NCBI GenBank assembly: GCA_022453515.1
Contig: JAJNNY010000007.1
Span: forward strand, 1,054,001 to 1,118,000
Source of the DNA: Astrocystis sublimbata
Taxonomy: Eukaryota; Ascomycota; Sordariomycetes; Xylariales; Xylariaceae
Reading direction: 5' to 3'
Length of the DNA: 64,000 nt
How positions within the stretch are numbered: the first letter of the stretch is position 1; each line of letters begins with the position of its first letter. A program made the position numbers and the translations under genes. Shown in pieces: positions 1-13,648 of this stretch. The notes below the pieces were generated by a model. The model saw nothing but the letters and a program-made list of their open reading frames with translations. It was not told the DNA's origin and did not search any database.

Positions 1-23
1 ACAAATTCTGGGCAGTCGTAGAC

Positions 24-50
24 TACCTAAGTAGGTATCTAGGTAGGTAG
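24..50. repeat. TAGGTA/TACCTA repeat cluster
   Basis: Direct and inverted copies of the hexamer TAGGTA lie next to each other here (ACCTA, TAGGTA, CTAGGTAGGTAG). The same motif recurs across most intergenic stretches of the window. Confidence 0.7.
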
Positions 51-572
51 TATCCCTATGAATTGCCGGCCGGGTATTAAAATTGGCACAACTCTCATTG
101 GGAACATTGGCGCACACAAGAAACACCACTTCACCAATCTAAACCCTCCTAGCTTGCCTAGGCCCATCTGGTCCATCCAGCATGGTCTAAGCATACCTTG
201 GCAAGCCGCAACTTCAACCCTCGGAGCTAAGGTTCGTCAAAAGTGATCACTCATTTGGGAATAAAATGACAAGAATGTGCAAAATGCCGGCATTGCTTCT
301 TCGAGGAGCTATCCAAGTACGACGGTTTACAGCCGTGTCAGCCTCAGCTCCCGTTCCAGTAACCAGAGCTGTATCAGCCCCAGTTTCGACTTCAGAGTTG
401 TAACATTGTTTTTCCTACCTAGTTATGTATACGGGTATGATATGACATGACTCCATACCAGCATCTGATTTAAATCCCACAGTTGTTTATTCAATCTCAA
501 TCCTTGCCAAACATGAGTTTTCTATTTTCTGACTGTCGCCAGACATCAAACATGCTGGAGAAGAGGTTTCAA

Positions 573-602
573 GGGTCACAGGTCACAGGTCACAGGTCAC
601 CC
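573..602. repeat. Tandem GGTCACA minisatellite
   Basis: Four consecutive copies of a seven-base unit GGTCACA (the last truncated) are visible. A related, less regular tract lies near 13662-13690. It is non-coding as far as can be seen. Confidence 0.8.
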
Positions 603-3273
603 CAACCTACAATGAACTTGGTAACTACAGCCCACCTTGCAGCCGGTTCGCTTGTATCGGTAACAACTTACAACATAATCCACGAGCTTGAGACGAGATT
701 TCCCAGACATGACATCTATTCGTGGTAACAGATGCAATTTGGAATATAATCAAAGTTTTGTCCAATGTGGCCACATCTTCTTCACCGTCAACTTACACAC
801 TCGGAACGAATAGTAGTCATTCGATGGTTTCTGGGAGTCCATGCCCGGTTTCTCTTCATACAAGGCTTCTTTGAGAAAGTGCAAATGGCGATGAGTTGTC
901 GAGTTGGAAAACGACACATCTGAAGAAACGGATTACCTTATTTAATACCTGTGAAGAGCGACGTGTGCTAGAAATGAAACAGCCACGTCAGAACAAACTT
1001 GGTCTCCCCGCGAGCCATGGAAGATAAGCAGCCTGGATCATCCCTTCATGCAAGAGCATGACCAGGGTGCAAAGCCTTCATGTATACCTGTGTAGGTTGA
1101 TACGCAACAGAAACCACCTTGCGAGCCTTGTATACCATATTAGCTCCATGCCCACCAACGAATACTACCTGCCGAATGGTACGCTGGCGCTATACTATTG
1201 AGGATTCCCGAGAAAACCTATCTACCATGCAACGCTAGCCCCGCGGGTTTGGTTCCCTCGACGACCACCTCTCTTATTTTTCTCTTTCTTTATTGTTCGT
1301 TCTTCCTCTTACTTCCTTTTTAGATAGTAGGTAGGTGAAGAGACCCCCGAGTTTCTGAAGAAGCCGCAGCGTTTGAAGCTGGAGTGCTGGAGGGGTGCTT
1401 GAGCCTTACTATGAATCTTATTACTAGTGCCATGCCGATAAAATGTCGCTCGACTAATGGTTATAATGGTGACGAGGAGGCAATAATATGCAACTATAGA
1501 TCCGCTTAAAACTGAGCAATACAGAATCGCAGGATTCAGTCAAAGGTACCTAGTGAAGTGTGTTCAACAGGCATGTAATCGTGTAGTGCAGATAGCTGTT
1601 ATTGATGTTGCTTCCGTCCTTGCCCAATACTGATGGCGATTTCGCTCTCCAAGTCGTCGCTTCTGAGGCTGCACCCCGCGTGCAATTACGAGCAACTGGC
1701 AGACTTTTCTGGCTAGTGAAAGGAGACAAACTTCTGCTTATCAATCGCTCTCATCAATACAATACAGACCGACTCTTCATTGATTCAATGGACGTTCTTG
1801 TGGGACCCTCTCCTTGACAATAAGTCAACCAGGATAAATTTCCAATGTCATTATTCGCTGGATCCGTGGCCTGTGAGACTATGTGCTCAACAACGAAGTA
1901 TGTATCACTAGTCACTCCCACGCTGCGTTTCATGCGACCCCTCCACCGTGAGAAGTAGTAAGACTTATAGTAGGGCGGATAAGGATTTGAGAGCAGTTAA
2001 AGGCCGAATGATGACATCGACGGTTTTGGCTTCTGATCCAGGTTCTGGCTATATGAGTGATTTGGCCAATGTGATATGCCCGGAATAACATCATACATCA
2101 TGTAACTATCCATTTTAATTAAAGGCAGAGCTCATAAAAGCCCTCGATAATCGTTGCGCATTTGCATGAGTACAAATCCTGTTCACTGAATAGGTCATGT
2201 GCGCAGCGAATGTAATGAAGCCGCACGATCTCTGTGTCGTGATTAATCTATGCGTGTCACCACCTGCTGTCACTAGCACAAGGAATAGAACCAAAGGTAT
2301 ATACCATATACGCTGCTTCACTCCTGGAAAGGAGACCGCTGAACAGGATATGTGCCCGAAAACGGCTGGACCCCCCTAACGTACGTCCTTGGGATTGGGG
2401 AGCCCATCTGGAGACCAAGTCTGCCGGCTAAATTTACGTATGGTGTCTACTTTCCTTATTAAAACCACATTGACTTGAAAGCGATGCAATAATCGCACAT
2501 TGATGATATGTTTCTCTGTTTACACTATACAATATGTTCTGACCCGTCTTTCTGGATTCCTTGAGTCGTCGTTCGTCCATCTATATATACACTGACTGGA
2601 TCTAATCTGCTTTTCCCCGCCTTGCATGTTCCCTCCTGTCCATCAGAGCCAAAACGTACATACCAGGTTCAAAGCAACCAATGTTCAAAGCATCGCCTAC
2701 ACCCTCGGTTGATCCCGCCCAGATGAATAAGACTGACCGACAGAGCTTAAGTCCACCTAGCATCTAGCGCTCAATGTTCTGCCGCAGCTCAATCTACTCG
2801 TTGCTGAGTATCCAAACAGTACAAGTGCAGGTAAATTACTCGAGAAGAAAGCCCAAACACTGCTCGTGAGGCATGAATGATTGAGTCCTTGTATTGTAAA
2901 TACATGGTACTCCGTTCGTGATGTTCGAATTGCTGGCAGACGGTGGATATTCAGATGGTCTGGGGTACAGAAAATAAAAACCGGAAACAATTAAGAATAA
3001 ACACAAAGTGATTCGTCGATCATGGTGGTATTTCTAGCGTATCGTGTCAAAATGAAGTTGCGGCCGTAATTGATGCTCAGACTGGGAAAACCTGATAGGC
3101 GCCAGGTGGCTAGTAATGTCCATCATCTCAAAACGCCGCGTCCCATTAAAGCACAATTGGTGGAAGGGTATCTAATCGCGTCGAGGTTTGGACAGACCTC
3201 GGAGGGCCTGCAATCTTAAATCACGGAAATAAGAACACGGGGTCAACCCAGCTCGGCTCGGCTGTTTCTCCTT

Positions 3274-6092
3274 CTAGGAGAAATCATCCCCAGTAGGTGA
3301 CAGTAGGCGATCAATCCGTTGGACTAATTCTTTGGTTTCGCGAACGATTTCGAAAGCAATTGGGGGAAGGGTTTGTGTCCACATGCGCCATTCCCGATCA
3401 TTATCGCCGAGGCCACGTGCTGCGAGGTTCTTGCCATGATCCCCGGCCTCCAGCAGTCGCTCACGACAAGCAGACAGGCGGTCGAGCATCTCTCCCGTAT
3501 TCCTAGTACTAGCTTCTGTTTCGGCAACGACCTTCCCCACGATATCGGCGATCGATGATATCTCTTGGTCGATCTGTTGGATGGGTGCGTTGCCACGAAT
3601 GGAACCTACCAGGCCTTGTATAGTCTGTACCATGAGAGCAGTTTGATCTTCTAGGTAGATCTTCAAATCACCTAGCTGCGCATCCTGTGCTCCATAGCCA
3701 TTTGGCGCTGCCGGGAGACCTTTGTTATAGCCATTATACGCACCGTTGCCATTCCCGTTGTATTGGCCGTTAGAGTAAGCCGAAGATTTTGGTTGGAGTG
3801 ACTCTCTGGGTGAGCTGGAAGGACTGTACATGGAGGAATTAGCGCTCTCGCGCATTCCTGTACGAAGGCCCTGGAATGAAGGAGGCGGAGCTAACGGCGA
3901 TTCGCCTTCTCGCGGGTAAGCGTCTGGCTGGGATCCGGTTGTGCGGTTGGAAAAGTAGCCGGCAGATTCGACGGGTGTAATGGAACCGTCATCGTCATCC
4001 TCCAATTCAGCAGCAGGCGTAGCCCGAATCTTGACTGTTCGCAACAGCTCTACGAGAGCGGCAACAAGGTGCGATGCAGCCGCGTCAAGTAGGGAGACTG
4101 GAGAGAGACCTGCGGCGGATGCGAAATTCTTTGAAGCAGTAATGAGGTTATTGGCAGTAGCGGAGACGCGGTTCTTGAGCTTATGTTGCTGGCGCGCCGC
4201 TTCTTCATTCTCGGGCTGTGCATCCTCGATCTCCTTCGTTATACGGCGAACGTTGACAATGACCGATTTCATGCCGTCGATCACTCGCTCTGGCTCATCA
4301 GTACGCGCACGCCTCAACAGCTCGTCGACAGAGATCTGAAATTTGGTCACGTGTACATCCTTGACTAGACCGTTAGCTTCCGCAAAGCCCTTTTCTCGTA
4401 TGTAATTTGCCGCATTTGTCTCGATGGTGAGGCCGATGGAAGATGCACGCATGTTCCGAAGCTGAGTCTTTGTACGAGCATAACGACCCCTCCAGTCACG
4501 GACCTCTTTCTCGAGCTGGTCGACCTTTTTCTCTAATTCGGCTTGCTTGTCCCACGACGGCATATGCTGCTGAGAGAGAGTCCTCATCTCTTCCAGGAAC
4601 TGTCGCGCTTCACGCCGAGCATCGTCAGTCACCTGCTGTTGTTCTCGGAGAGCCATACGGAGCTCCTCGTTCTCCTTCATGCTGTCCGAGTCCCCTACGT
4701 TACGACTGCTTTGACGTGCTTCATCGATTTCTTCACGTAAAGCTCGGTTCTCGGCGGCATGTTCATCTCTGAGACGCTCTATATCTTCCCGCAAAGAGAC
4801 GCCCAGGGTCTCAGCGCTAGTCAGTTTACCCTCCAGATCCATTCGCATTTCGTCCCATTTCGTCTTCTCCAGATTTGATGCAGTTGCACGTGAACGCTCG
4901 CCATCTCGTAGCATATTAAGTTCGTCGTCCTTTTTGGCCATGTCCATTTCCATACTTTCTATCCGACCACGGAGTTCTTGGACTTGTTTTTGATAGTCAT
5001 CAATGATCCTCTTGTCACCCTGCTTTGGTCAATTTACAGTGACACGGGAGTTAAGATAAGGGCTCGACTTACATCAGATTGTGGACGTGACATACTCGAT
5101 AATGTTTGTTCCTTATTCGACAAGCTAGGCGGCCTCATTGCATCACTGTCACCATCATTGGAGCCACTACCATCATCGTCTTCTTCAACCATAGTACTTT
5201 TGTTCGGGACAATAGTATTGCTCTGAAATTGTTTGGGAAGAGGTCGGTCAAAATTGCCATTTGGAGGGATTCCAGGCGAAGGTGGGACAGAATAGTCGTT
5301 CGGCATTCCTCTAGGAGGGCCAGCAGAGCGGATAGAGCTTGCATCGGACGGACGTCGCATTGCTCCATTCGGCCCTCTGGGTCCCATGCCATTAACAGGA
5401 GTCCCAGTCCGGCTCGGAGGTGCCCCAGGTGGAGCACCCGGAGTACTTCTCCGTGGAGTAACACTAGCAACGAAGGCCGGTATGCGCCTTTCCAACTCGC
5501 AGAACACATCGGTAGCCAGGTCTCTAAATCTTGGGGAGCCAAGTGTCGATAGCTTCTGGCGCGCCTGGTTGCGTTTTGGATGGAAATTCGGTTCTGGTTG
5601 GAGGTATGGGGGCGGCCCGGCATTAGGAGGTGCGCCCGGCGGTGGACGTTTTATTTGTCGTCGCATCAACTCGTCGAAAACGTCGGTGGAAAGCTCAAGG
5701 AATTGAACAGATGATAGTCGGAGTAATTTGTCCCGTGCCTTGTTCGGGGGCGGATTCGCTCTTCCATCCTTGGACGTGGAGGCCAAGTATCTTCGAAGTG
5801 ATACATAGTGCTCTCCTAACACAGATTCGTTCTCTTCCCGTATACTTCGTCCACTTTCACTTTGCGCGTATGTACTAGAGCGGCCAACAGAGGGCGGGGG
5901 AGACGGGCCGCCAAGACTCCTGGGCCCGCCAGGAAAACCGTTCATCATCCCGCTGGGGCTCCCAGAATCTGGGGGAGAGACAAGACCGCGATTGTTGGGG
6001 TAGAGGCCTTCGCCTTGGTATTTCGAAGGACCGGACCACTCGCTACTACCACCTATAGAGACAGGTGACAGCGGCGCATTGCGGGTGTTCAT
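3274..6092 (-). CDS. SPA2: Spa2-like polarisome scaffold protein
   Basis: Scaffold of the polarisome, which in fungi concentrates at hyphal tips and organises actin-driven polar growth (family knowledge). Two exons, 5073-6092 and 3274-5019, joined across a 53-base intron (GTAAGT...CAG, phase 0), give about 921 residues. The start at 6092 is the first in-frame ATG of the reading frame; the frame opens further upstream only without ATG. Two GIT/Spa2-homology repeats lie near residues 115-146 and 173-204 (FLELSTDVFDELMRR and FRDLATDVFCELERR). Proline/glycine-rich linkers follow, then a long coiled coil (about 341-530), a helical segment near 557-672, a Ser/Asn/Gly-rich linker and a conserved helical C-terminus near 788-915. 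The order of domains matches the filamentous-fungal Spa2 family. The upstream spacer is long (3.8 kb). Family assignment is firm; exact start is likely. Confidence 0.92.
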
Positions 6093-9000
6093 GATCGAGA
6101 TAAAAGCCGAGGGTCGCGGGTATTGGAGGTGGAAAGGCTTGTTCGTCTGGCTGGGACAAAGAAGTTGATAGTGATACAACCCTAGGAGGATTGTGCGCCA
6201 CGTGAAGGGGGCGCCTTGTCGCCAGGTCAGCCCTGCCAGTACCACTGTAGGATACTGTGGTTCACCGAGTCGGATTCGCCCGTCGGTCGCGGATTGAAGG
6301 GTGAGGTTGTTTGTCTATTCGCTTAGGCGAGGCCGACGGGTGGTGACCTAAACACGGAGAGCAAGCTGGGGACGGGCGACGATGCTCTTTCGGCGTCGCA
6401 ACTACGTCTAGTAAAGATCGAATCGGAATGAATGTAAGACACGATCGTCAGCTGGCGGTTGTTGGCTATGCGAATGCACTCATTTGCAGCATGGAGAAAA
6501 CAAGCACGGAGGTGACGGATCGGTTCAACCACGATTGGAATGACTGCTGTCCGCGTAGGGCACGCAGGGTGGCTGGCCAAGGGAGGAAACGAAAGAGGTT
6601 GGCAACAAGATGGCTCGGGCACGGAGACCACGTGCTAAAGGCGCCAGAAGCAGAAAGGATGTGCTGTAGTAGCTGGAGTTCTACTCTGTTAAAGTTCCAA
6701 GATGTGGATGTGAAATATCGCACGAGAAGGGATACACAGCTGAGTCCTGACTGCATGTACTTTATGCAGTCCCTTTCGCAAGCGAGAAAACGGCTCCAGG
6801 CGATAATCGAAGTCGACGTGTTAGTTTAAGGCAGAGCGAGGGTGGCTCGGGTGGTGTAAATGATGGTGTCGAGCATCAGAGGTAGCAACACACGGTTACC
6901 AGCAGAAGAGAAAGCCAAGAGGGAGAATGCATTGTCACTGGAGAGAAGGCTGGCTGGTTTCTGGACTGGCGGGACTGCTTCGGCGGAGGCAGGAGGAACA
7001 TGGGGATGGTCGACGGATCCTTGGACCTTGGGATCAACTGGATCAATTGGGATGGGACGGAGCGCATCAGGTAGTAGCGACGCGGTCTGGAATATGCATG
7101 ATACTATGGGTCAGGGACTCAGGGGGGAGAGCGAGGGGAGCAACCTCTGGCCTGCTGTACAGCCTCCAGCCTAACGCTACCCACTGACCAGATACCCATG
7201 CGGGTACAATCGTGGGGTTGTGGTGGTATCTAGGGCGCTGCAACATGCCAGCACCTCTGCGAGGCCATTCCAGCACCTGGCACTGGGCAGCCACCTGACC
7301 AGTAAGTACCGCCCTAGGTTCCTAGATTGGTGAGACCAAGTACCTACTACCTATTTCCCTCATGTACTCGCATCCATGACACTTCTGGGAAAGGGGTCGG
7401 TGGAGGGCTACCTGCTGTAAAATGATTGGATACCACCCCTTTGACTACCTCATGTAGGTATTCAGAAACACAATTACTCGTACTCGTAGTTACTCATTTT
7501 GACTTTGTACTACGACATAAAGCTGGAACAAAACAACAAGAATTCCTGGAGGATCATGTTTACATGAAATCCATATCTTGGGCGACCGACCGTGGACCTG
7601 TTCTTGGTTCATATCACCACATTCCCTCTCATCATTTCCCGTGATCTTCACTACACGGAGGTACCTATATACCTACTTTAGGTAGGTAGTTAAATTGCCT
7701 AGATGCCATTGCGCCCCATAGCATCACTAATAAGCATCGTGTCCCACTCCCCACCTCATTATAATCACTGTAATTCGAGTATAATCTTACAGATCAGCAA
7801 CAGAATTCCGGTTCTTATTGCGAACAGGCTCGATAGGGCGACTGGTCCAGCTGTTATGTATCACACTAGATGCCTTGTGTCTTTTAGTTGACGAGGCGGC
7901 GCAAATAGTGTATACTAAAGACTGCTGGCTCAAAGATCGACAGATGGTACAGTACGAGTGAGAACCCATCTCGATCTACATAGAGAACCATTTTGGAAAC
8001 AGTCGCAGATCGATCTCATACAGCCAGATGGATGTGCGAGATGTGCAACATGCTACCTTTGAAACTTCTGGATTTTCCCGTTCAAGATCCCGCTAGTTCC
8101 TCATGGCACGGCCATACTGAATGGCGATATATATACTCGTAAGAATGAGACAGGCCCGATACAGTACTCGCTCACGTGGGTGGTGTGGGTGTGTACGAGA
8201 GCGGTACTAGGTACTTATTACTTCCATTACATCCATGATGGAGGAGAGCACCGAATTCTGTTTCCTCATTCGTCACGCCATCTGCACAACTGAGCATCAG
8301 AAAAGCCTCAGGGCGTCAAAGAACTTTCCCATTGGTCCTCTCGTCTTTATTCCTTCGCGCGCGCCAATATATCGCACTTTATGAGTCGCCACTATCTAGA
8401 TTCAGTCTTATTGTGTCTCTGTCAGCAGGCAGGTGACGGACAGAATGACAAGCAATTAGAGGCAAGTTCTTGCGATCCATGAGATCTGCACTGGGTACCA
8501 ACAGAAATAGCTTTGCTTAAGACCCGCATTGCTATTAGATTTCTGGTACATGTAAGAAATCAAATCTAATCTCCTCGCCCACCTAGTCTCCACGGTATAC
8601 GCAATCTCCACAAAATCCGAGATTTTGTAACGTTTTGGCTACATATGTAGGCAGAGTCTCGATTCCTGTCTTTCCTACATGCCATACCTAGGTCCTAGTA
8701 TAACTCGTCTACCTCGTAGATATTTCACTGCGAACAAGTCCATTCTTTGTCTATCGCGTCACTGAAAGAAAACTACACGAAATGCACGCTTCAGGCGGCC
8801 GTCATTGTAAATCCTCAATAAAGAAAGGTTGGCCAGCCTCGGCACGGAGAGCACTTATCAAAAACTACAAGGTCAGGCAAAGCGGCACAAGGATGCGCGT
8901 TCTAGAACTAGCCGCAGCCCGAACCGCAGCTCCTGACAGGACAGATCCATCTTGGCACACGGAGGGCTCGGAGCTCGGGGCTCTTTGGTCCGCCCGGCAG

Positions 9001-9865
9001 TGACCAATAATGCTCTCGCTAAAACGGGTTGACGTGGGCAACGAAAATGATCGAAAATAACATCGCCTTGAAAAATATTACATACACTAGCATATTCGGG
9101 GACAGATCAGTATGATGTTTGGTATATCAGACGTCAGCGTAGAGAGGGATTTCAAGAAACAGGCCATTGTTTCCATTAATGCACGAGTGGTGATGCCCCT
9201 TGTCTCACACCGCGTCTGAGCCTCCTTCCTCTCAGTCCCCTCAGATTTTGACCGACACATACTATGTATGTAGATAGCACCTCTCGCTCGTTAGCTAAAC
9301 AGAGACCCATGAATCATCATAGACGGTAAATCGGTATCCCGAGGAGATTTTGGCATGTTTCAATCAAGGATGAAACTTTGGATTAAAAAAAGCCCAAACC
9401 ACCGACCAACGTGTTTCTAGAATGCCCCGGACGGGTTTGTCTCTTGTAATGTAGGCACATGTGACGTCGTGGAATAACGTCATTTGAAGGAACTCTGTAA
9501 ACTTGGTACAGCTCAGATCGTTTGTTTTCGGCCAGGTGAGAGAACACAGCGACTAGAACTTCAGCCATATCTGCCCGTCTCGAGAGCTAGGGGCGAGTTA
9601 TCTGATACATCGGTCTGGCATATGTGGCTCTTGGTAAGCCTTGCACGGGAGAATAATGCAGTGCTTATTTTTTTTCATGGGCTCACGGAGATGACCTTGC
9701 GTAGCTGCTGTCGCAAGCAATTTGAGCGACGGCGTAGTAGTATGTCGTTCTCAAGCCCTCCATAGTTTGCCAGACACAGCATCCGCACCTAAGTCGAAAT
9801 TCATCTAACATGGAACCTGCCAGTTCCTGGTATCACAAACTAAGTATCAAATCATTGCATCAGGC
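6093..9865. other. Long spacer upstream of SPA2
   Basis: This 3.8 kb stretch separates the 5' end of SPA2 from the 3' end of SSU72. Short open frames near 6428-6829 and 6860-7187 have no recognisable domain and biased composition, so I do not call them genes. TAGGTA repeats occur near 7660-7690. The part next to 6092 presumably holds the SPA2 leader and promoter (inference). Confidence 0.55.
7660..7690. repeat. TAGGTA/TACCTA repeat cluster
   Basis: Inverted and direct copies (GGTACCTATATACCTA then TAGGTAGGTAG) with a palindromic core, in the spacer upstream of SPA2. Confidence 0.7.
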
Positions 9866-10698
9866 TCAAAACCAGGCCAGCGTCCATGTTGCTGGCATGT
9901 TCGGCCACTTTTCCTGCCAATTGCCAATAATGTCAGGGACTCGCTCGTCGAAGGACGCCCTACTTGCAGCACTGGCCATGTCGAAAACGGTACCGCTCAT
10001 AGCGTCACGCTCCTCCTTGGCCGCGCTGTTGAGCGCGTCTGCAAGCTCTAATATGCCTTGACCGCCGATCGACGCTTCTTCGTGATTATCCTTAATATCA
10101 ACATTGATGACGTGGACGGGGCGATTCAAGGGCGATCCTCGATTAAGCAGATCGTCAATAACGGCGTCCCAGCATCTCTCTTCGCAAGTGAAGACAATAT
10201 CAACGATGCCCCCCTCTGTGCCGATATGACCACGATCCTTCCCTTGTTCGACTCTTGGAACACCAGGCTGCCAATCTTGCCAGCGCTCAGGACCCCACTT
10301 GATTTGTCTATTTCTTCCTATCATGTTCAACAAACCATTGGCTGTGTACAACCGGTGATCTTTCCCGTCGAGTTCCTTGTATATTGTGTCGTATGATACT
10401 TTGTTGAATGGATATACATTGGGCTGATGTATAGTAGGACCAGGTAGACGAACGAGAGACCCCGTTCCGAAGGAGATGACGGGGTAGTTGGCCTGCGCTA
10501 ATCGTAAATGCGCCTCCATAGATCTGGCATGGATCAGCTTCTAATCGCGATAAATATTGTGCATGGCTAAACATAGACATACCTGTTCTGATTGCTTGCA
10601 CAAACCGTGCAAAACTTCAGCTTGAAACCCCCTGCATCTTCCCGGTCTCCATTTGTTACGGAGGTTGGTTTATTGGAGTCTCCATTGGTAGCTTCCAT
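9866..10698 (-). CDS. SSU72: RNA polymerase II CTD phosphatase Ssu72
   Basis: Ssu72 removes phosphate from Ser5/Ser7 of the RNA polymerase II C-terminal domain and is part of the cleavage/polyadenylation machinery in the nucleus (family knowledge). Two exons, 10583-10698 and 9866-10523, joined over a 59-base intron (GTATGT...CAG), give 257 residues. The splice falls inside the arginine codon of the catalytic P-loop, so the CX5RS motif CASNQNRS (Cys33, Arg39) exists only after splicing. Further family marks are SMEAH directly after the loop, FGTGS, the [14 protein letters not shown] block and the C-terminal ending PATWTLAWF. The protein is longer than yeast or human Ssu72 by an N-terminal extension of about 25 residues and a central Arg/Trp-rich segment. 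Assignment is very sure. Confidence 0.96.
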
Positions 10699-11631
10699 TG
10701 TGAGAAAGGTCGATACAGGCTGGGCTGGCTACTCTTGTACTCCGATCTGATCTGCTTGTGTGTCGAGGGGTGTATCGTCGATTCACGTTCGCTATCAACT
10801 GCTCTTTATCGTCGAGACTCTGCGTACCGAAGGGTCGACTAAATTACGCACTGGGTCAGTTGAATGCGCCAAGGTAGTATTCCAAACAACAACCAGATAG
10901 TAATCCTAGATTTCAGATTTTTGCGTATATGGTAATGTATTGGGTGTCACCATAGAATATCAGATAGCTCCAATAAGATATTCATCACGTAGGAGAAAAG
11001 GAGAGTAGCTACAAGAAGCTTTGTTGTGCACTTACTTGTCTGTTACGCCGGGTTAATGAACAAAACTCAAAGGTGATGCTTAATTGACGTGGCGCTTGGG
11101 GTTTGAGCAAGATCAGCCGTTTCTGAAGCGCGTCATGCTGAATCCCAGCGGACAGTCGACTATGAGCCCGGCGTACTGTTGGAGGAATAAAGCCGAGGGC
11201 CGGAAGCAAGCCTCATTGCGTTGAGCTGTTATGATGTTGTAGCTTCAGGCAGCTAGCCAATAGGTGAGAGATCGAGGTCCAAGGCCAGGGTAGCAAATTT
11301 CTATGTAGGGGGGGTTGATGGAGGCTGGAGCATTGCGCTTATGTAATACCACGCCAAGCTTCACAGGGTCACAGCTGCAGAGCGCAGTCGCCAGCTGGCT
11401 CCCGTCAACCAATCAGTACCTACCTAAGGTAATTGGATAGCATGAACCACCCGCTCCAGTCTCATCCCAAGTGCTCCCGTTGTATTTGCCTTGCTACAAC
11501 ATGTTAAGATGAACCCTACGGCCTGGGTAGGCAGCTTGCATTACTGTGCTTTTATCAGAGCAATGACAAACCCTATTGGATTAGGAACTGCTCGTAGCTG
11601 CTCTCATATCTGCCCGTGCTTGAGTGTATGT

Positions 11632-11659
11632 ATACCTAGGTACCTAGTACTACCTAGGT
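11632..11659. repeat. TAGGTA/TACCTA repeat cluster
   Basis: The palindrome ACCTAGGTACCTAG is followed by TACTACCTAGGT, so that almost every base belongs to a copy of CCTAGG or GGTACC. Confidence 0.7.
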
Positions 11660-12841
11660 GCCCTAACGAGCTGGAGATACAATTTACCCACGGAGGCATC
11701 AAGCTATTTTGAGCAGTGCCGGCAATTGCCATTACAGTGTGCAAATGATTGTATACTGGGTATATAGTGCACAGTGCATCACCAAATACTTACGGTGACC
11801 GCTACTCCCGGCTTTTCTGGGCACAATCCCAAAGGGCTAGTAGTGCATCACGTGGCTTTCCTGCGTTAGCTTGTTTCATAATCGCTGGCAAGAACTCTGA
11901 TTGGCTTGTGCTTTCTTGGGGTTGGCTGGGCGGGCTCCGAAAACGCATTTTTGATACTGGGATTCTGCTAGGACACACGATACCTAGTATGCGCTCTCAT
12001 CTTCAAGGCCTGACGAGCCTGATAGAGTTAACACCGTCCCGACGGAGAGAGCATATGCGAATGCTCGGGCATCGCACCATCATATATTCTGACGTAGGAA
12101 ATCGATGGTGGTGGTAGCCAATCGTGCTATAGTGACGAAGCTCAACCCTAATAGAAATCGAGCGGCTATAGGAGGTGTGGGACTGGGTAATTGTAAAAGA
12201 AAGGATCGTGTGCCCCCGTCTGAGCAAACGTCTCGCTAGGTACGTCAACAAGTGTCGTTACGAGTATAATTACGAGTAATTTGTGGTGCCCCGACTGCTG
12301 TTACCAGAACATTTAGCGAATCTCCAGGGCTGCCTCACGCAATATTTACTTACTATACATGTAGGCATTCTCGCATGCCAGGCTGGTTACGGACATACCT
12401 ACATAGCTAGGTAGATTGGCTATATTGTTTCCGGCCTGGTCATATGCGCTATCTCCCAGGACATGCAAGTTGCTGCTTTGGGGAGCTTGGTGAAGATAGT
12501 ATATACCGACGATGTTAAGATTTGCAACAGGTCGTGATGGATCGCGCCGTGCGCAAGTCTCTTCCGGCTGGTGGAGGGGTCAGTCGGTCTCCTCTCCTGC
12601 CTGGCAATGTTGCTGTGCCATTTCTACCTCCCTAATTGGCTTCAAAGCATCGAGCAGTTTTGCTTCTGCAACATCTGTTGGCGTCACATTCTCACCAAGC
12701 TGCTGCAAGCGCAGCCCATTTCGGGGGGGGATAGACTCGTACACTTTACAGTCAAGTCAACACTACAAACATTTCTTAAAGTTGTCTCGATCTCCGGATA
12801 GAGTATCACACTAGATACTTACTCAGACTACAAATGATTAA

Positions 12842-12855
12842 CCCCCCCCCCCCCC
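12842..12855. repeat. Homopolymer C tract (14 bases)
   Basis: An uninterrupted run of 14 C. Such runs are prone to sequencing length error, so the exact count is uncertain. Confidence 0.8.
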
Positions 12856-13384
12856 TATTCAGTTTGGCAATAACACCTACCGATTGTATGCGGAACGGTA
12901 GCTGACTCGATGAACCCCAACTCCGACCACTTGACGTCGTGATATCAATACTGGCCCTCCGTACTACCGTAGTTCCTGCGTTAGGAACATCGCTACTGCG
13001 TAACTAAACGAGGTCCGCTGTGTTATTGTCGTGGTTGGTGATATCTACAGTAGGTACCAAGTTGTTATCCCAGCCGAGCCCAGCATGCCCACCGACGGCT
13101 CCCTTGCAAGTTGCTGGCCTTGTTGGCCCGACCCACGCCGTGCTAGGTGCATACCCGAACACAACCCACCACCGAGCATCCAACCATCCAACCATCCGTT
13201 CGTTGTGTTGCGCCTCCAACCTGATCTACTATGTACAGTACGATCTAGGTAGGTGCCCCCCTAAGGTACTTATCGTCGTCAGCGAGAACTCGGTAAGAGT
13301 AGAAGAAGAACAAGCAGAAAAAGAGAAAGGAGGAAAGCTCCGTTTGGCCAAGACAACCTTATACAGCTGGTGAGTGGTGATATG

Positions 13385-13405
13385 GTACCTAGTAGGTAGG
13401 TAGGT
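13385..13405. repeat. TAGGTA repeat cluster
   Basis: GTACCTAGTAGGTAGGTAGG: three direct TAGG units next to an inverted copy. Confidence 0.65.
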
Positions 13406-13625
13406 CTTGTTGGACGACCTCGTGCCAGTCTGCCTACCGCCCTTCCTAACGACACCGGGATCAAGTGTAGGGACCTAGCCTACCTTAACGCGCATTAGGT
13501 AGAATGGAACCCGCGAGGTTAGCAAAAGCGCAAGTTTGGAAGCACTTAAGGACTTAGGCACGCCGCCTAGGGTTTTTACACTGGGGCGTCCCCCCCTCCC
13601 CGCCAGATGAGGTCCAGTGCTATAT

Positions 13626-13648
13626 GGGTACCTACGTAGGTACCTACC
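13626..13648. repeat. GTACCTACGTAGGTAC palindrome
   Basis: GGTACCTACGTAGGTACC is a perfect inverted repeat built from the same hexamer, extended by TACC. It lies in the spacer upstream of the NBP2-like gene. Confidence 0.7.

Larger units (their letters stand above)
1..3273. other. Gene-free left flank
   Basis: No reading frame here has a recognisable domain or a convincing splice structure; the short open frames are scattered on both strands and look like chance. The stretch holds TAGGTA-type repeats near its left end, a tandem GGTCACA tract near 573-602 and CT-rich sequence near 1270-1320. It includes the 3' flank of the SPA2 gene. I see no tRNA or transposon signature. Confidence 0.6.

Noticed and set aside
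1..50. TAGGTA repeats as telomere
   Set aside because: Fungal telomeres are normally TTAGGG arrays; here copies are short, inverted and spread throughout the window.
6428..7187. Frames of 86-133 codons upstream of SPA2
   Set aside because: Overlapping frames on both strands, skewed composition, no domain; consistent with promoter or leader sequence.
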